A stretch of 64,000 nucleotides of DNA from DASSFZ01 sp035292585 (GCA_035292585.1 DATDPU010000001.1:33782-97781), one strand, 5' to 3'. Shown: positions 52,729-61,760, numbered from the stretch's first letter. Numbers and translations: made by a program. The notes: a model not told the origin generated them from the letters alone.

Positions 52729-54294
52729 ATGCCCGATCTCAGCAATCAGACGCTCGGCCAGTATCGGTTGATCAAGCCGATCGGCGCAGGCGGTATGGCG
52801 ACGATCTACAAAGCCTACCAGCCGGCGCTCGATCGCGTGGTGGCGATCAAAATCCTGCCGGAGTTTTTGCTCAACCAGCCCGGCTTCATCGATCGCTTCA
52901 AGATCGAAGCGCAGGCCGTCGCCAAGCTCGATCACCCGCACATCGTCCCGATCTATGACTTCGGCCAGGCCGGCCAGGCGCCCTACCTGGTGATGAAGTA
53001 CGTCCCGGCCGGCACGCTGAAAGACCTGCTGACCGAGCCGCTCGAGCCGCAACGGGCGGCTGCCATCCTCCGGCAGATCGCCGAAGCGCTCGACCACGCG
53101 CATCAACAGGGCGTCGTCCATCGCGACGTGAAGCCCAGCAACGTGTTGATGCAGGATGGGCGTTGGGTGCAGCTGACCGATTTCGGGCTGGCGAAGATTT
53201 TGACCCACACCTCGCAGCTCACCGCCAGCGGCGCGAGCGTCGGCACGCCCGATTACATGTCGCCGGAGCAGGCGCAGGGCGAACGGGTCGATGCGCGCAG
53301 CGACATTTATTCGCTGGGCGTGATCCTGTACCAGATGCTCACCGGCGAAGTGCCGTTCCACGCCGAGACGCCGACCGGCGTCATGCTCAAGCACGTCCTC
53401 GAACCGCCGCCGCCGCCGCGCGCCGTCAATCCGGCGATCAGCCCGGCCGTCGAAGAGGTGATTCTGCGCGCGCTGGCGAAGTCGCCGGACGATCGCTTCC
53501 CGCGCGCCACCGATCTGGCCGATGCGTTCGAGCGCGCGCTCGACCCGAACGCGACCCGGGTGACGCTGCGCCGGCCATCGACCTTTCAAGCGCGGCTGCC
53601 CTGGCTGCTCGGGCTGGGCGCAATCGTCGTGCTGATCGCTTTGCTGGTCGTCTCGCAACTGCCGGCTCCCGCGCCACTTTCAAATCCGAACGCAGCAGCA
53701 GCGTCGGGGCAATCAGACGCGATACTCTTCGACGACTTCGGCGCGCCGACGATCGATGCAACGCGCTGGGCCTACACCGGCACCTACGCCGCCCTGCTCG
53801 ACAGCGACGCGGTCTCGATCCGCGATGGACGCTTGACCTTTCAAGCGGAGAATGCGGCGGACGATTACTACGATGGGGGCGTGCAGGCGAAGCTCGGGCG
53901 CGCGTTCGATTTCATCTCGGCGCGCGTGACGCTGCTCGACGCGACGGGCAACAGCGATATCGGCATCCAGGTCAACGGCATCGACGCCGCCAATCCCGAC
54001 TCGTGGGCGTATATCGCCATGTCGCCCTCCGATGCCAGCGTATACGCTTACGTCATCGACGCTCAGGGCGAACAGCAAACGTACAACCTGCTGCTGGGCA
54101 CTGGAATGCCGGCCACGCACGAACTGGCGATCGGCTGGGACGGCGCAGAAATGGCGTTCTATGTCGACGGCAACCGGTACGAGCGGATACCTACTTCAGT
54201 GCGCGGCCAATGGTTTCAGCTGCTGTTCGATGTCGAGCCGAACGGACGGCTATCGGGCAGCTTTGACGACGTGCGGGTCACGTATGGGGAATAG
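52729..54294 (+). CDS. Membrane Ser/Thr protein kinase with lectin-like C-terminus
   Basis: 521 residues. The kinase domain (about 11-275) has the glycine loop IGAGGMATIY (18-27), Lys41, catalytic HRDVKPSN (131-138), DFG (151-153) and the SPEQAQGE loop. A single TM helix lies at about 288-310 (LPWLLGLGAIVVLIALLVV). The extracellular part (about 325-521) is a beta-rich domain with LFDDFGAPTIDATRWAY, GRLTFQAENAADDYYDGGVQ and MAFYVDGNRYERIPTSV, similar to LamG/concanavalin-like carbohydrate-binding folds. Predicted to sense an envelope glycan or polysaccharide and phosphorylate cytosolic proteins. It differs from PASTA-type PknB kinases. Confidence 0.93.
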   Translation: MPDLSNQTLGQYRLIKPIGAGGMATIYKAYQPALDRVVAIKILPEFLLNQPGFIDRFKIEAQAVAKLDHPHIVPIYDFGQAGQAPYLVMKYVPAGTLKDLLTEPLEPQRAAAILRQIAEALDHAHQQGVVHRDVKPSNVLMQDGRWVQLTDFGLAKILTHTSQLTASGASVGTPDYMSPEQAQGERVDARSDIYSLGVILYQMLTGEVPFHAETPTGVMLKHVLEPPPPPRAVNPAISPAVEEVILRALAKSPDDRFPRATDLADAFERALDPNATRVTLRRPSTFQARLPWLLGLGAIVVLIALLVVSQLPAPAPLSNPNAAAASGQSDAILFDDFGAPTIDATRWAYTGTYAALLDSDAVSIRDGRLTFQAENAADDYYDGGVQAKLGRAFDFISARVTLLDATGNSDIGIQVNGIDAANPDSWAYIAMSPSDASVYAYVIDAQGEQQTYNLLLGTGMPATHELAIGWDGAEMAFYVDGNRYERIPTSVRGQWFQLLFDVEPNGRLSGSFDDVRVTYGE

Positions 54295-54295
54295 A

Positions 54296-54362
54296 AGATG
54301 GAGATTAGAGGTTGGAGGTTGGAAGCGCGCAGCTCCAACTTCAAACTTCCAAGCGCCAACTT
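54296..54362. repeat. Word-like repeat between convergent genes
   Basis: GGAGATTAGAGGTTGGAGGTTGGAAG is followed by CTCCAACTTCAAACTTCC and GCGCCAACTTC, partly inverted copies. It lies between the kinase stop and the deoxynucleoside kinase stop and probably acts as a bidirectional terminator. Confidence 0.5.
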
Positions 54363-55001
54363 CTAGTCGAACACCACCTCGTCCCGACCTCGCAGGCGAT
54401 CATCGATCCATTGCACGATCACGTCCAGGTCTTCGTTGCGATGCACGAAGTCCAGGTTGTCGCTGCGAATGGTCAACACCGGGCAGGTATTGAAGTCGGT
54501 CAGCCATTCCTCGTAATAGCGATCGAGCAGCCGCAAATAGTCGGCAGTGATCCCGCTCTCGATCGCCCGGCCCCGTTGCGTGATCCGCTCCAGCAGCACT
54601 TCGACCGGCGCGCGCAAGTAGATCAACAGTTGCGGCTTGGGCAATGCCTCGATGAGCAGATCGTACAGCCGCCGGTAGGCCAGGTAATCGCGCTCGCTCA
54701 AGTTGCCCAGCTCGCGCAGCGCGCGCGCGAAGATGTACGCATCCTCGTAGATCGAGCGATCGATGATGGCGCTGCGCGGCCCGTTGGCCAGCGCCGTATG
54801 TTGGGCGGCGCGATGGCCTAAGAAGAAAATTTGTAGATGAAACGACCAGGCGCGCATATCGGCGTAAAAATCGGGCAGGTACGGATTATCGGCCACCGAT
54901 TCGAAATCGGCCTGCCAGTTCAGCCGGGCCGCCAGCCGTTCGGTCAAACTTGTCTTGCCCGCGCCGATATTGCCGGCGACTAAGACCAGATGGTTTGCCA
55001 C
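54363..55001 (-). CDS. Deoxynucleoside kinase (dGK/dAK family)
   Basis: 212 residues from GTG 55001, which has AAAGGAG at the right distance; an in-frame ATG at 55028 would add MSFVRKEST with no ribosome site. The P-loop is LVAGNIGAGKTSL. ESVADNPYLPDFYADMRAWSF and the signature IDRSIYEDAYIFA (DRS motif) are typical of bacterial deoxyadenosine/deoxyguanosine kinases, as is IYLRAPVEVLLERITQRGR with the LID arginines. It phosphorylates deoxynucleosides for salvage of dNTP precursors, complementing the class II ribonucleotide reductase encoded at 59019. Confidence 0.92.
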   Translation of the reverse strand: MANHLVLVAGNIGAGKTSLTERLAARLNWQADFESVADNPYLPDFYADMRAWSFHLQIFFLGHRAAQHTALANGPRSAIIDRSIYEDAYIFARALRELGNLSERDYLAYRRLYDLLIEALPKPQLLIYLRAPVEVLLERITQRGRAIESGITADYLRLLDRYYEEWLTDFNTCPVLTIRSDNLDFVHRNEDLDVIVQWIDDRLRGRDEVVFD

Positions 55002-55102
55002 GGTTGACTCCTTTCGGACGAAAGACAATGCAAGGTAGATTGGTTATTGGTCATTGGTCTTTCGTCCGATATTGAGAACTTCACGTGAGGTGACTACGCC
55101 CA

Positions 55103-55762
55103 ATGAACCAACAACTCCGCGCCGTGCTGTGGGACATGGACGGCACGCTGCTCGATTCCGCCGAATACCACTGGCTGGCCTGGCGCGAAGCGCTGTTGGC
55201 GGAAGGCTATGACCTGACGCGCACGCGTTTCAATGCCGCCTTCGGTCAGCGCAATGATACCATCCTGCGCACATACTTCGGCCCGGACTTCCCGTCGAGC
55301 GAAATCGAGCGCATCGGCAATGCGAAAGAAGCGCGCTATCGCGAGCGGGTGCGGACGCGCGGCATCGATACCCTGCCGGGCGCGCGACGCTGGCTCGATC
55401 GGTTGAAAGCCGCCGGCTGGCGCCAGGCTATCGCCTCCGCCGCGCCACGGCTCAACGTCGAAACGATCCTCGACGTGCTCAACCTCGCCGACTACTTTGA
55501 CGCGCGGGTATCGGCCGAGGATGTGCAGCGCGGCAAACCCGACCCGCAAGTCTTCCTCACCGCAGCCGAGCGACTCGGCGTGCCGCCCGCGCACTGCATC
55601 GTCGTCGAAGACGCGCCCGCCGGGATCGAAGGCGCGCACCGCGCCGGCATGCGCGCGATCGGCGTGCTGACGACGCACGCTGACTTGCCGGCTGATCTCG
55701 TCATCCCCCGGCTCGATCAGTTGCCCGACGATGCGTTCGATCAACTGCTGAGTGAAACGTGA
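55103..55762 (+). CDS. HAD-superfamily phosphatase/phosphomutase (beta-PGM-like)
   Basis: 219 residues. HAD motif I is LWDMDGTLLDS (nucleophile Asp with Asp+2), followed by the alpha-helical cap (about 20-85). Motif II is IASAAPR (Ser), motif III is Lys in RGKPDPQVF, and motif IV is VVEDAPAGIEGAHRAGM. This is the layout of the PGMB-like IA subclass, which hydrolyses or isomerises sugar phosphates. The exact substrate is unknown. The stop codon lies in the left arm of a 12-bp palindrome (55752-55763) shared with the end of the convergent gene. Confidence 0.9.
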   Translation: MNQQLRAVLWDMDGTLLDSAEYHWLAWREALLAEGYDLTRTRFNAAFGQRNDTILRTYFGPDFPSSEIERIGNAKEARYRERVRTRGIDTLPGARRWLDRLKAAGWRQAIASAAPRLNVETILDVLNLADYFDARVSAEDVQRGKPDPQVFLTAAERLGVPPAHCIVVEDAPAGIEGAHRAGMRAIGVLTTHADLPADLVIPRLDQLPDDAFDQLLSET

Positions 55763-55794
55763 AACGTAATCACGCATCACGCTTCACGTTTCAC
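55752..55794. terminator. Perfect 12-bp palindrome forming the ends of two convergent genes
   Basis: GTGAAACGTGAA (55752-55763) and TTCACGTTTCAC (55783-55794) are exact reverse complements with a 19-nt loop. The HAD gene stop (55760-55762) is in the left arm and the YdcF-like gene stop in the right. Both proteins therefore end in Glu-Thr. It is a probable bidirectional hairpin; no long T-run follows. Confidence 0.6.
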
Positions 55795-56410
55795 GAGTCA
55801 AGTCAATCCCCAACACCACCCGCAGCCCGAACCACGCCAGCCCTGCCGTCTCGCGCACTTCGCGCACGATGCGCTCCACCGGGTTCATCGGCCCTGCCGT
55901 CGCCTGCGCCGGGCTGGGATACGCCTCGATCCCGGCGCGTTGAAACATCCACGTCGCGCGCAACAGGTGATAGCCGTCGGTGGCGATGATGGCGCTGCGC
56001 CAGCCGCGCGCGCGCATAATTGCGGCGGTATAGGCCGCGTTTTCTTCCGTGCTGTGCGCGCGCTCTTCCAGGATGAGCGCCTCACGCGGCACGCCCGCCG
56101 CCGCCAGCAAGTCACACGCCACCTGCGCTTCGCTATGCGGGTCCGGCTCGGTGAAACCGCCGGTGCAGATGATGTAGTCCGCATAGTCTGCGCGGTAGAG
56201 CGCGAGCGCGTGATCCGCGCGCCGGATGAGCGATGGCCCTGGCTGCCCGCCCGGATACACTTGCGATCCCAGCACGACGATCACATCAGCCGGCTGCGCG
56301 CGATCGACCAGGCCGTAGCCGTCGATAATAGCAATCGTCGTCAATAGCCCGATGAGGGCTGCGACGAGCGCGATGAGGATAAACCGTTTGAGACGTGAGT
56401 GTTTCAGCAT
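55784..56410 (-). CDS. YdcF/SanA-like DUF218 membrane protein
   Basis: 208 residues. One N-terminal TM helix (about 10-30, FILIALVAALIGLLTTIAII), then the DUF218 domain: ADVIVVLGSQVYPGGQPG, RRADHALALYRADYADYIICTGGFT, EAQVACDLLAAAGVPREALILEERAHSTEENA and AIIATDGYHLLRATWMFQRAGIE. Related proteins (SanA, YdcF, ElyC) act at the inner membrane in envelope and peptidoglycan homeostasis. The acidic and HS-T-E-N residues typical of the active-site cleft are present. Its 3' end coincides with the palindrome shared with the convergent HAD gene. Confidence 0.9.
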   Translation of the reverse strand: MLKHSRLKRFILIALVAALIGLLTTIAIIDGYGLVDRAQPADVIVVLGSQVYPGGQPGPSLIRRADHALALYRADYADYIICTGGFTEPDPHSEAQVACDLLAAAGVPREALILEERAHSTEENAAYTAAIMRARGWRSAIIATDGYHLLRATWMFQRAGIEAYPSPAQATAGPMNPVERIVREVRETAGLAWFGLRVVLGIDLTRET

Positions 56411-56582
56411 GCGAAGTTGGAATCCATGCTACCCTGTCGCCTGCATCTCGTCAAACAACGAATGGGCCATGCTTTCGCAATCCCTCCACTCCGCGTTCAT
56501 CATTCATTCACAATCGCGCGCGATAATTCTGTTCAAATGAGGACGGCTATCAAGCCAGACTCAGTTCTGTGAAAGGAGAAAC

Positions 56583-56957
56583 ATGAACGGGAGAATTGTC
56601 TTCAGTGTGCTGCTGGTGCTGGTCTTGGTTGCAGCCATCGTCGGGGTTGGGGCTTACGTGTACAACGCGGGCCTGACGCAAGGACTGGCCGAGAGCGGGC
56701 GGCTCGGCGCGCCGGAATCGGGTGCAGCGCCCTACCCTTACTACGCGCCCTACTTCCACCAGCCGTTCGGCTTTGGGTTCTTCGGCCTGCTCTTCCCGCT
56801 GTTGTTCATCTTCCTCGTCTTCGGCCTGCTGCGCGGGCTGTTCTGGCGCGCACGCGGTGGGTGGGGTCGGGCGCATCAGCATTGGCCCGAAGGCGTGCCG
56901 CCCATGGTCGAGGAGTGGCATCGCCGGATGCACCAGCCGCAATCGGAGCAGAAGTGA
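56583..56957 (+). CDS. Small membrane protein upstream of a two-component system
   Basis: 124 residues from ATG 56583 (GAAAGGAGAAAC upstream). TM1 at about 5-27 (VFSVLLVLVLVAAIVGVGAYV), an aromatic/proline-rich linker (PYPYYAPYFHQPFGFGFFG), TM2 at about 63-83 (LLFPLLFIFLVFGLLRG) and a C-terminus rich in His, Trp and Arg (HQHWPEGVPPMVEEWHRRMHQ). The pattern is seen in small proteins next to OmpR/histidine-kinase pairs in Chloroflexota, but has no assigned function. It may be a target or accessory of the kinase at 57809. Confidence 0.7.
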   Translation: MNGRIVFSVLLVLVLVAAIVGVGAYVYNAGLTQGLAESGRLGAPESGAAPYPYYAPYFHQPFGFGFFGLLFPLLFIFLVFGLLRGLFWRARGGWGRAHQHWPEGVPPMVEEWHRRMHQPQSEQK

Positions 56958-56983
56958 CCGGCGCGTAAGTTGAGAGTCGCCGC

Positions 56984-57066
56984 AGCCGGGGCCGTGCGCT
57001 TGACCTCGGCTGCGGCGCCGGCGCGAGTTCGATCTATCTGGCCCGGCAAGGTTATAATGTGACGTG
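56984..57066 (+). pseudogene. Remnant of a class I SAM-dependent methyltransferase
   Basis: In one plus frame this stretch reads SRGRALDLGCGAGASSIYLA followed by RQGYNVT and then TGA. LDLGCGAGASSIYLARQGY is a textbook methyltransferase motif I with its following helix. The frame has TAA at 56966-56968 and TGA at 57065-57067, and no continuation of the methyltransferase fold is seen on either side. The rest of the gene is gone. It lies within a stem-forming GC-rich tract (CGCCGCAGCC...GGCTGCGGCG). Confidence 0.75.
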
Positions 57067-57131
57067 ATACGGAATACGTTGAAGTGCTGCGTAAGTGCGT
57101 ATCGAGTATTCCGTAGTGCGTGTTCGGTGCG

Positions 57132-57812
57132 ATGAAAACCATTCTCGTCGTCGACGACGAACCGAAGATCGTGCAGCTCGCCCGCGATTACCTGGAGCAC
57201 GCGGGCTTTTCGGTGTTGACGGCCCACACGGGGAAATCGGCGCTCGTCACTGCGCGCTCGGCTAAACCCGATCTGTTGATCCTCGACCTGGGCCTGCCGG
57301 AGCTGGATGGGCTGGACGTGACGCGCGCGCTGCGCAAGGACTCGAACGTCCCGATCATCATGCTGACCGCGCGCGCCGAAGAGACGGATAAGCTCATCGG
57401 CCTGGAACTCGGCGCGGACGATTACATCACGAAACCCTTCAGCCCGAAAGAACTCGTCGCCCGCGTGCGCGCGGTGTTCCGTCGCCTGGAGAGCGCGAAC
57501 ACCCAGGCGGAAACGCTTCGCGTCGCCGACCTGACGCTCGACGTCCCGCGCATGCGCGCCACGCTTGCCGATCACGAGGTGGAGCTGACCCCGACCGAGT
57601 TCCAGCTGCTCGTCACGCTCGCGCGCCAGCCGGGCCGCATCTTCACGCGCGCGCAGCTGCTGGACGCGCTGCACGGCGTCGCCTTCGAATCGTACGAGCG
57701 CGCGATCGACGCGCACATCAAGAACATTCGCCGCAAGTTCGAGCCGAACCCGCGCGAACCGCGCTACCTCCTGACGGTGTATGGCGTAGGCTACAAGTTC
57801 GCCGATAAATGA
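57132..57812 (+). CDS. OmpR-family response regulator
   Basis: 226 residues from ATG 57132; an in-frame ATG 12 nt upstream is possible but extends beyond the usual start. The receiver has the DD pair at 8-9, phospho-acceptor Asp52 (LLILDLGLPELDG), Thr79 and Lys101 in DYITKPFSP. The C-terminal winged helix (about 130-226) has VELTPTEFQLLVTLARQPGRIFTRAQLLD and SYERAIDAHIKNIRRKFE. It is a DNA-binding regulator phosphorylated by the kinase encoded immediately downstream with ATGA overlap. It may control the small membrane-protein gene upstream. Confidence 0.96.
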   Translation: MKTILVVDDEPKIVQLARDYLEHAGFSVLTAHTGKSALVTARSAKPDLLILDLGLPELDGLDVTRALRKDSNVPIIMLTARAEETDKLIGLELGADDYITKPFSPKELVARVRAVFRRLESANTQAETLRVADLTLDVPRMRATLADHEVELTPTEFQLLVTLARQPGRIFTRAQLLDALHGVAFESYERAIDAHIKNIRRKFEPNPREPRYLLTVYGVGYKFADK

Positions 57813-58954
57813 GACGATCGCACCGCTTCGTGCATCAAAATCGCCCGCCCTGGTGGCCGGCCGACGAGCCATGGCCGCCGAGCGGTTCAGCGCGCGCCGA
57901 AGCCTGGCGCCGGATGCGCGGGCGTTTCTTTTGGCGCATCGGCTGTCTGCTGGCGCTGTTGTTCATGCTGGGTTTCGGTGGCCTGCTGGTGCTGAGCTGG
58001 CTGTTGGCGAGCGCGCTGGGGGTGATCAGCATTCCGCGTGGCGCGCTCGTCTTCGCCTGCCCGCTGGGCCTGCTCGCGTTCGCGCTGACGTTCGGCACGC
58101 TGTTCTTCGTCGGGCGCGCGCTGCGCCGCACGGCCCGGCCCATTGGCGACATGATCGAGGCGGCCGGTCGCGTCGCCGAGGGTGATTACACGACGCGCGT
58201 GGCCGAGCATGGGCCGCGCGAGGTGCGGGCATTGGCGCAAGCGTTCAACTCGATGAGCGCCCGCTTGCAAGCCAGCGACGAGCAACGCCGTAGCCTGCTG
58301 GCCGATGTGACGCACGAGCTGCGCACGCCGCTCACCGTCATTCAGGGCAATCTGGAGGGTCTGCTCGACGGCATATACCCGCCCGACCGCGCTCACCTGG
58401 AACCGATCGTGGAAGAGACGCGCGTATTGTCGCGCCTGATCGATGACTTACGCACGCTGGCGCTGACGGAAAGCGGTGCGCTCAAATTGCAGAAGGAAAC
58501 GATCGAGATCGGCGAGCTGATCAGCGAGACGGTGGCGGCGTTCCGGCCGCAAGCCGATACGGCCGGAGTCGCGTTCAGCACGGATATCGCTCCGAGTCTG
58601 CCGGCGATCGAGGTCGATCCGGCGCGCATTCGCGAAGTGCTCGAAAATCTGTTGACGAACGCGCTGCGCTATACGCCGCAGGGTGGGGCTGTTCGCATCA
58701 CGTGTTTTGCGCCCGATGCTCAACACTTGACCGTCTCGGTGGCCGATACCGGCTCAGGCATCGCGCCGGACGATCTACCGCACGTCTTCGATCGGTTTTA
58801 TAAGTCGCACGAATCGCGCGGTTCGGGATTGGGGTTGGCGATTGCGAAGAACCTCATCGCCGCGCACGGCGGGGAGATTTCGGTGGAGAGCGAACCGGAG
58901 AAAGGCGCGATGATTCGGTTTACGCTGCCGGTAAAACCTCACCCCCTCCCCTAA
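57809..58954 (+). CDS. Sensor histidine kinase (HAMP-HisKA-HATPase)
   Basis: 381 residues starting in the ATGA overlap with the regulator. Two TM helices (about 42-68 and 78-103) are separated by only about ten residues, so there is essentially no extracytoplasmic sensor; it probably senses within the membrane or through a partner such as the small membrane protein at 56583. HAMP lies about 104-155. The H-box VTHELRTP has His169. The HATPase has ENLLTNALRYTPQ (N box), DTGSGIAPDD (G1) and GSGLGLAIAKNLI (G2). The last residues KPHPLP are encoded by the CCTCACCCCC simple repeat beyond the domain. Confidence 0.95.
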   Translation: MRRSHRFVHQNRPPWWPADEPWPPSGSARAEAWRRMRGRFFWRIGCLLALLFMLGFGGLLVLSWLLASALGVISIPRGALVFACPLGLLAFALTFGTLFFVGRALRRTARPIGDMIEAAGRVAEGDYTTRVAEHGPREVRALAQAFNSMSARLQASDEQRRSLLADVTHELRTPLTVIQGNLEGLLDGIYPPDRAHLEPIVEETRVLSRLIDDLRTLALTESGALKLQKETIEIGELISETVAAFRPQADTAGVAFSTDIAPSLPAIEVDPARIREVLENLLTNALRYTPQGGAVRITCFAPDAQHLTVSVADTGSGIAPDDLPHVFDRFYKSHESRGSGLGLAIAKNLIAAHGGEISVESEPEKGAMIRFTLPVKPHPLP

Positions 58955-58960
58955 CCCCTC

Positions 58961-58989
58961 CCCCTCTCCCAATCTGATTGGGAGAGGGG
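58961..58989. terminator. Hairpin between convergent kinase and nrdJ genes
   Basis: CCCCTCTCCCAAT (58961-58973) and ATTGGGAGAGGGG (58977-58989) form a perfect 13-bp stem with a 3-nt loop. It is flanked by CCTCACCC and GGGTGAGG arms. It serves both converging genes (stops at 58954 and 59019). There is no T-run. Confidence 0.6.
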
Positions 58990-59018
58990 TGGCCGCCAGG
59001 CCAGGGTGAGGGTGAGGG

Positions 59019-61568
59019 CTAACACTCACTATGCCCGCAGTTGTAACACTTGCGGCAGCCTTCCTCATTGACGAAGGCCGCCGCGCCGCACGCCGGGCAC
59101 AGATCGCCGATCTTGAGCGGGAGCGGTTGCTGCGTCGGGTGCGCTTCGGCATGGCCGTTTTCGTTGCCGTTCGACGCTTCGGAGGCCGGCGCCTGGCCGA
59201 GATATTCGACCAACGCCTGGGCGATGCCATCGGGCAATGAGCGGACGCGCTGCGGGCCAAAGCCCATCGGTCGGCCGCCGCCAATGCCGACCAGCTGCTC
59301 GGTCACGTTCTGCAGCCGCTCGGTCGGGTCCATCACCGAGGGCAACCGCAACACCAGCGAGATTAAACGGCCCAACGCTTCGGCCACCGCCGCCGTATCC
59401 GACCCGGCTTTGCCAACATTGAGGAACACTTCAAACGGTTTGCCGTCGCCGTTCTCGTTGACGGTGATGAAGGCCGTGCCGAGCGGCGTGCCGACCTTGT
59501 AAGTGCTGCCCACCAGCTTGCGTGGGCGCGGCTTCTTGGTGGCGTGAACTTCCAGCAGCGCGCTTTCAGATACTTTTCCTTTCGCCGCTTTAGTCGCCTT
59601 GGTTTCCAGCACCACTTTCTCGCGCGAGCCGGTCACGTACACCGTCAGCCCCTTACAACCCAACTCCCACGCGAGGAAGTAAGCCTTGGCGACATCGTCT
59701 TCCGTCGCGGCTTCGGGGAAGTTGCACGTCTTGGAAATCGAGTTGTCGACAAACGCCTGGATCGCTCCCTGCATGCGAACGTGCTCGTCCGGCGTGATGT
59801 CGGCCGACACGACGAAGGCATGCCGCACCGGCTCGGGTACCCCCGCCACGTTCTGGCAGGTCCCGGTGTACAGCGCATCCTGATAGATGCGCTTGCGCGT
59901 CTCCTCATCCACGCCCGCCTGGATCAACGCTTGCTCAAACAGGGGACTGGCGTAGGTCAGCGTCGTGCGCCCATCGCCGCCGCCCGCTTCGGCGTCGATC
60001 ACGTGGCGCATGTATGCCAGCGCAAATACCGGCTCGCAACCGTACGCCTCGCAGCCGGCGACCGTCGCAATCGTGCCGGTGGGAGCCACCGTCGTCTGCG
60101 CGGCATTGCGAATACCGTGCTGCTTGATGCCGTCCACAATGTCATTCCACTTGATCGCCGGCCGACCCCAATCGTGTGTATACGCTTCCAGCGGCTGGGG
60201 CGGCGTCCATTGGACGTGATGCGGATCGTACAGGCTGCCCTCGATCGCCAGGAACGGGCCGCGCTCTTTGGATAAACTGATCGAGGTCTTCATGCAGTGA
60301 TAGCGCACGAATTCCATCACCTGCGCCGCGAACTCCTGCGCTTCGGCGCTGCCGTAACGGATGCCCAGGTGATACATCAGGTCGCCCAGGCCCATGATGC
60401 CCAGCCCGATGCGCCGGGCGCGCAAGGCTGCTTCTTGCAATTGCGGCACGGCCGGCACGTACTGATTCACCGTCACCACGTTATCGAGGAAGTGCGTCGA
60501 GAGCGCCGTCGATTCTTTCAGCCTGGCCCAATCGACCTCGGCCTGGCCATTCACATACTTGACGTGCTGGGCGAGATTGATCGATCCGAGACAGCAGTTT
60601 TCGTAAGCTCCTAAATATTGCTCACCGCACGGGTTTGTCGCTTCCAGTTGATACAGGTGCGGCACCGGGTTGCTGCGGTTGGCCGCGTCGAGGAACAACA
60701 CGCCCGGCTCGCCGTTGTGGTGCGCCTGGCGCACGATCTTATCGAAGAGTTCGCGCGCGCGCACACGCTGGTAGACGCGGATCGGGATACCGGCCTTTTC
60801 GGCCTGCTCCAGCGTGCCGTTGAAGCCATGATACTCGGCGGCCTTCACATCCGGGAAGCGCAGCTCCCACTCGTCGTCGCGCCGGACGGCTTCCATGAAG
60901 GCATCGGTGATGCCGACCGAGATGTTAAAGTTGGTAATCGCGTTTTCGTCCGTCTTGCACGTGATGAATTCTTCGATGTCGGGATGGTCGATGCGCAACA
61001 CGCCCATGTTGGCGCCGCGCCTTGTCCCCCCTTGGGCGATCTCCCCGAACGCTTTATCGTACACCCGCAAAAACCCGACCGGCCCGGTGGCGTGCCCCGC
61101 CGATGATTTCACCAGGCCGCCCTTCGGTCGCAGCCGGGAAAACGCAAAGCCGTTGCCGCCGCCGGTCTGTTGGATCAACGCGGCATCGCGCAGCGTCTGG
61201 AAAATGCCGGCTTGATCGCGGCCCATGTCATCACTGATCGGCAAGACGAAGCACGCGGCCAGCTGCCCCAGCGGCGTGCCCGCGCCGGTGAAGGTGGGCG
61301 AGTTCGGAAAAAAACGCAACTCCGTTAAGAGACGATAGAACGCGCGCTCAGTCGCAGCGACGTCGCCGCCGTGATCGGCTTCCGGCGCTGCAATCGCGCG
61401 GGCGATGCGACGGAACATGCCTTCCGGCGTCTCGACGGGTTTGCCATCCGGCCCGCGTCGCACGTAGCGCTTCATCAACACCGTACGCGCGTTATCGGTT
61501 AAGTTCAAGGCAGGTTCATCTGATTGTTGGGGTTCCGCAGATTCCGACGAACGAGTCATCTCCAACAT
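59019..61568 (-). CDS. nrdJ: Adenosylcobalamin-dependent (class II) ribonucleotide reductase
   Basis: 849 residues. The ten-stranded barrel core includes FFPNSPTFTGAG, LAACFVLPISD (redox Cys about 106), QQTGGGNGFAFSRLRPKG, GGTRRGANMGVLR and the thiyl-radical finger NPCGEQ (about 310), plus PTGTIATVAGCEAYGCEP. The C-terminal 25 residues form a zinc-ribbon-like CPACG...CRKCYNCGH that re-reduces the active site. It converts ribonucleotides to deoxyribonucleotides using coenzyme B12, independently of oxygen. The start is supported by GAGGAGG. It lies 246 nt downstream of nrdR, with a terminator between. No B12 riboswitch was recognised in the leader. Confidence 0.96.
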   Translation of the reverse strand: MLEMTRSSESAEPQQSDEPALNLTDNARTVLMKRYVRRGPDGKPVETPEGMFRRIARAIAAPEADHGGDVAATERAFYRLLTELRFFPNSPTFTGAGTPLGQLAACFVLPISDDMGRDQAGIFQTLRDAALIQQTGGGNGFAFSRLRPKGGLVKSSAGHATGPVGFLRVYDKAFGEIAQGGTRRGANMGVLRIDHPDIEEFITCKTDENAITNFNISVGITDAFMEAVRRDDEWELRFPDVKAAEYHGFNGTLEQAEKAGIPIRVYQRVRARELFDKIVRQAHHNGEPGVLFLDAANRSNPVPHLYQLEATNPCGEQYLGAYENCCLGSINLAQHVKYVNGQAEVDWARLKESTALSTHFLDNVVTVNQYVPAVPQLQEAALRARRIGLGIMGLGDLMYHLGIRYGSAEAQEFAAQVMEFVRYHCMKTSISLSKERGPFLAIEGSLYDPHHVQWTPPQPLEAYTHDWGRPAIKWNDIVDGIKQHGIRNAAQTTVAPTGTIATVAGCEAYGCEPVFALAYMRHVIDAEAGGGDGRTTLTYASPLFEQALIQAGVDEETRKRIYQDALYTGTCQNVAGVPEPVRHAFVVSADITPDEHVRMQGAIQAFVDNSISKTCNFPEAATEDDVAKAYFLAWELGCKGLTVYVTGSREKVVLETKATKAAKGKVSESALLEVHATKKPRPRKLVGSTYKVGTPLGTAFITVNENGDGKPFEVFLNVGKAGSDTAAVAEALGRLISLVLRLPSVMDPTERLQNVTEQLVGIGGGRPMGFGPQRVRSLPDGIAQALVEYLGQAPASEASNGNENGHAEAHPTQQPLPLKIGDLCPACGAAAFVNEEGCRKCYNCGHSEC

Positions 61569-61760
61569 AGGGCCTCCTCTTCATCAATGTAGTAAGCAAA
61601 TTGGATTGAGCTTCACAATTCAATCTCTCTGGAACAACACATCAAGCAATCGGCGGTCGGCGATAACGGTCACCTCCCTCACATCAAGATTGTGTCGGCT
61701 GCGTTGAAGAGCAAGGTCTAAAAGCCACGAGCGCATTCCCGATGCGCTCAAACCCGATTC

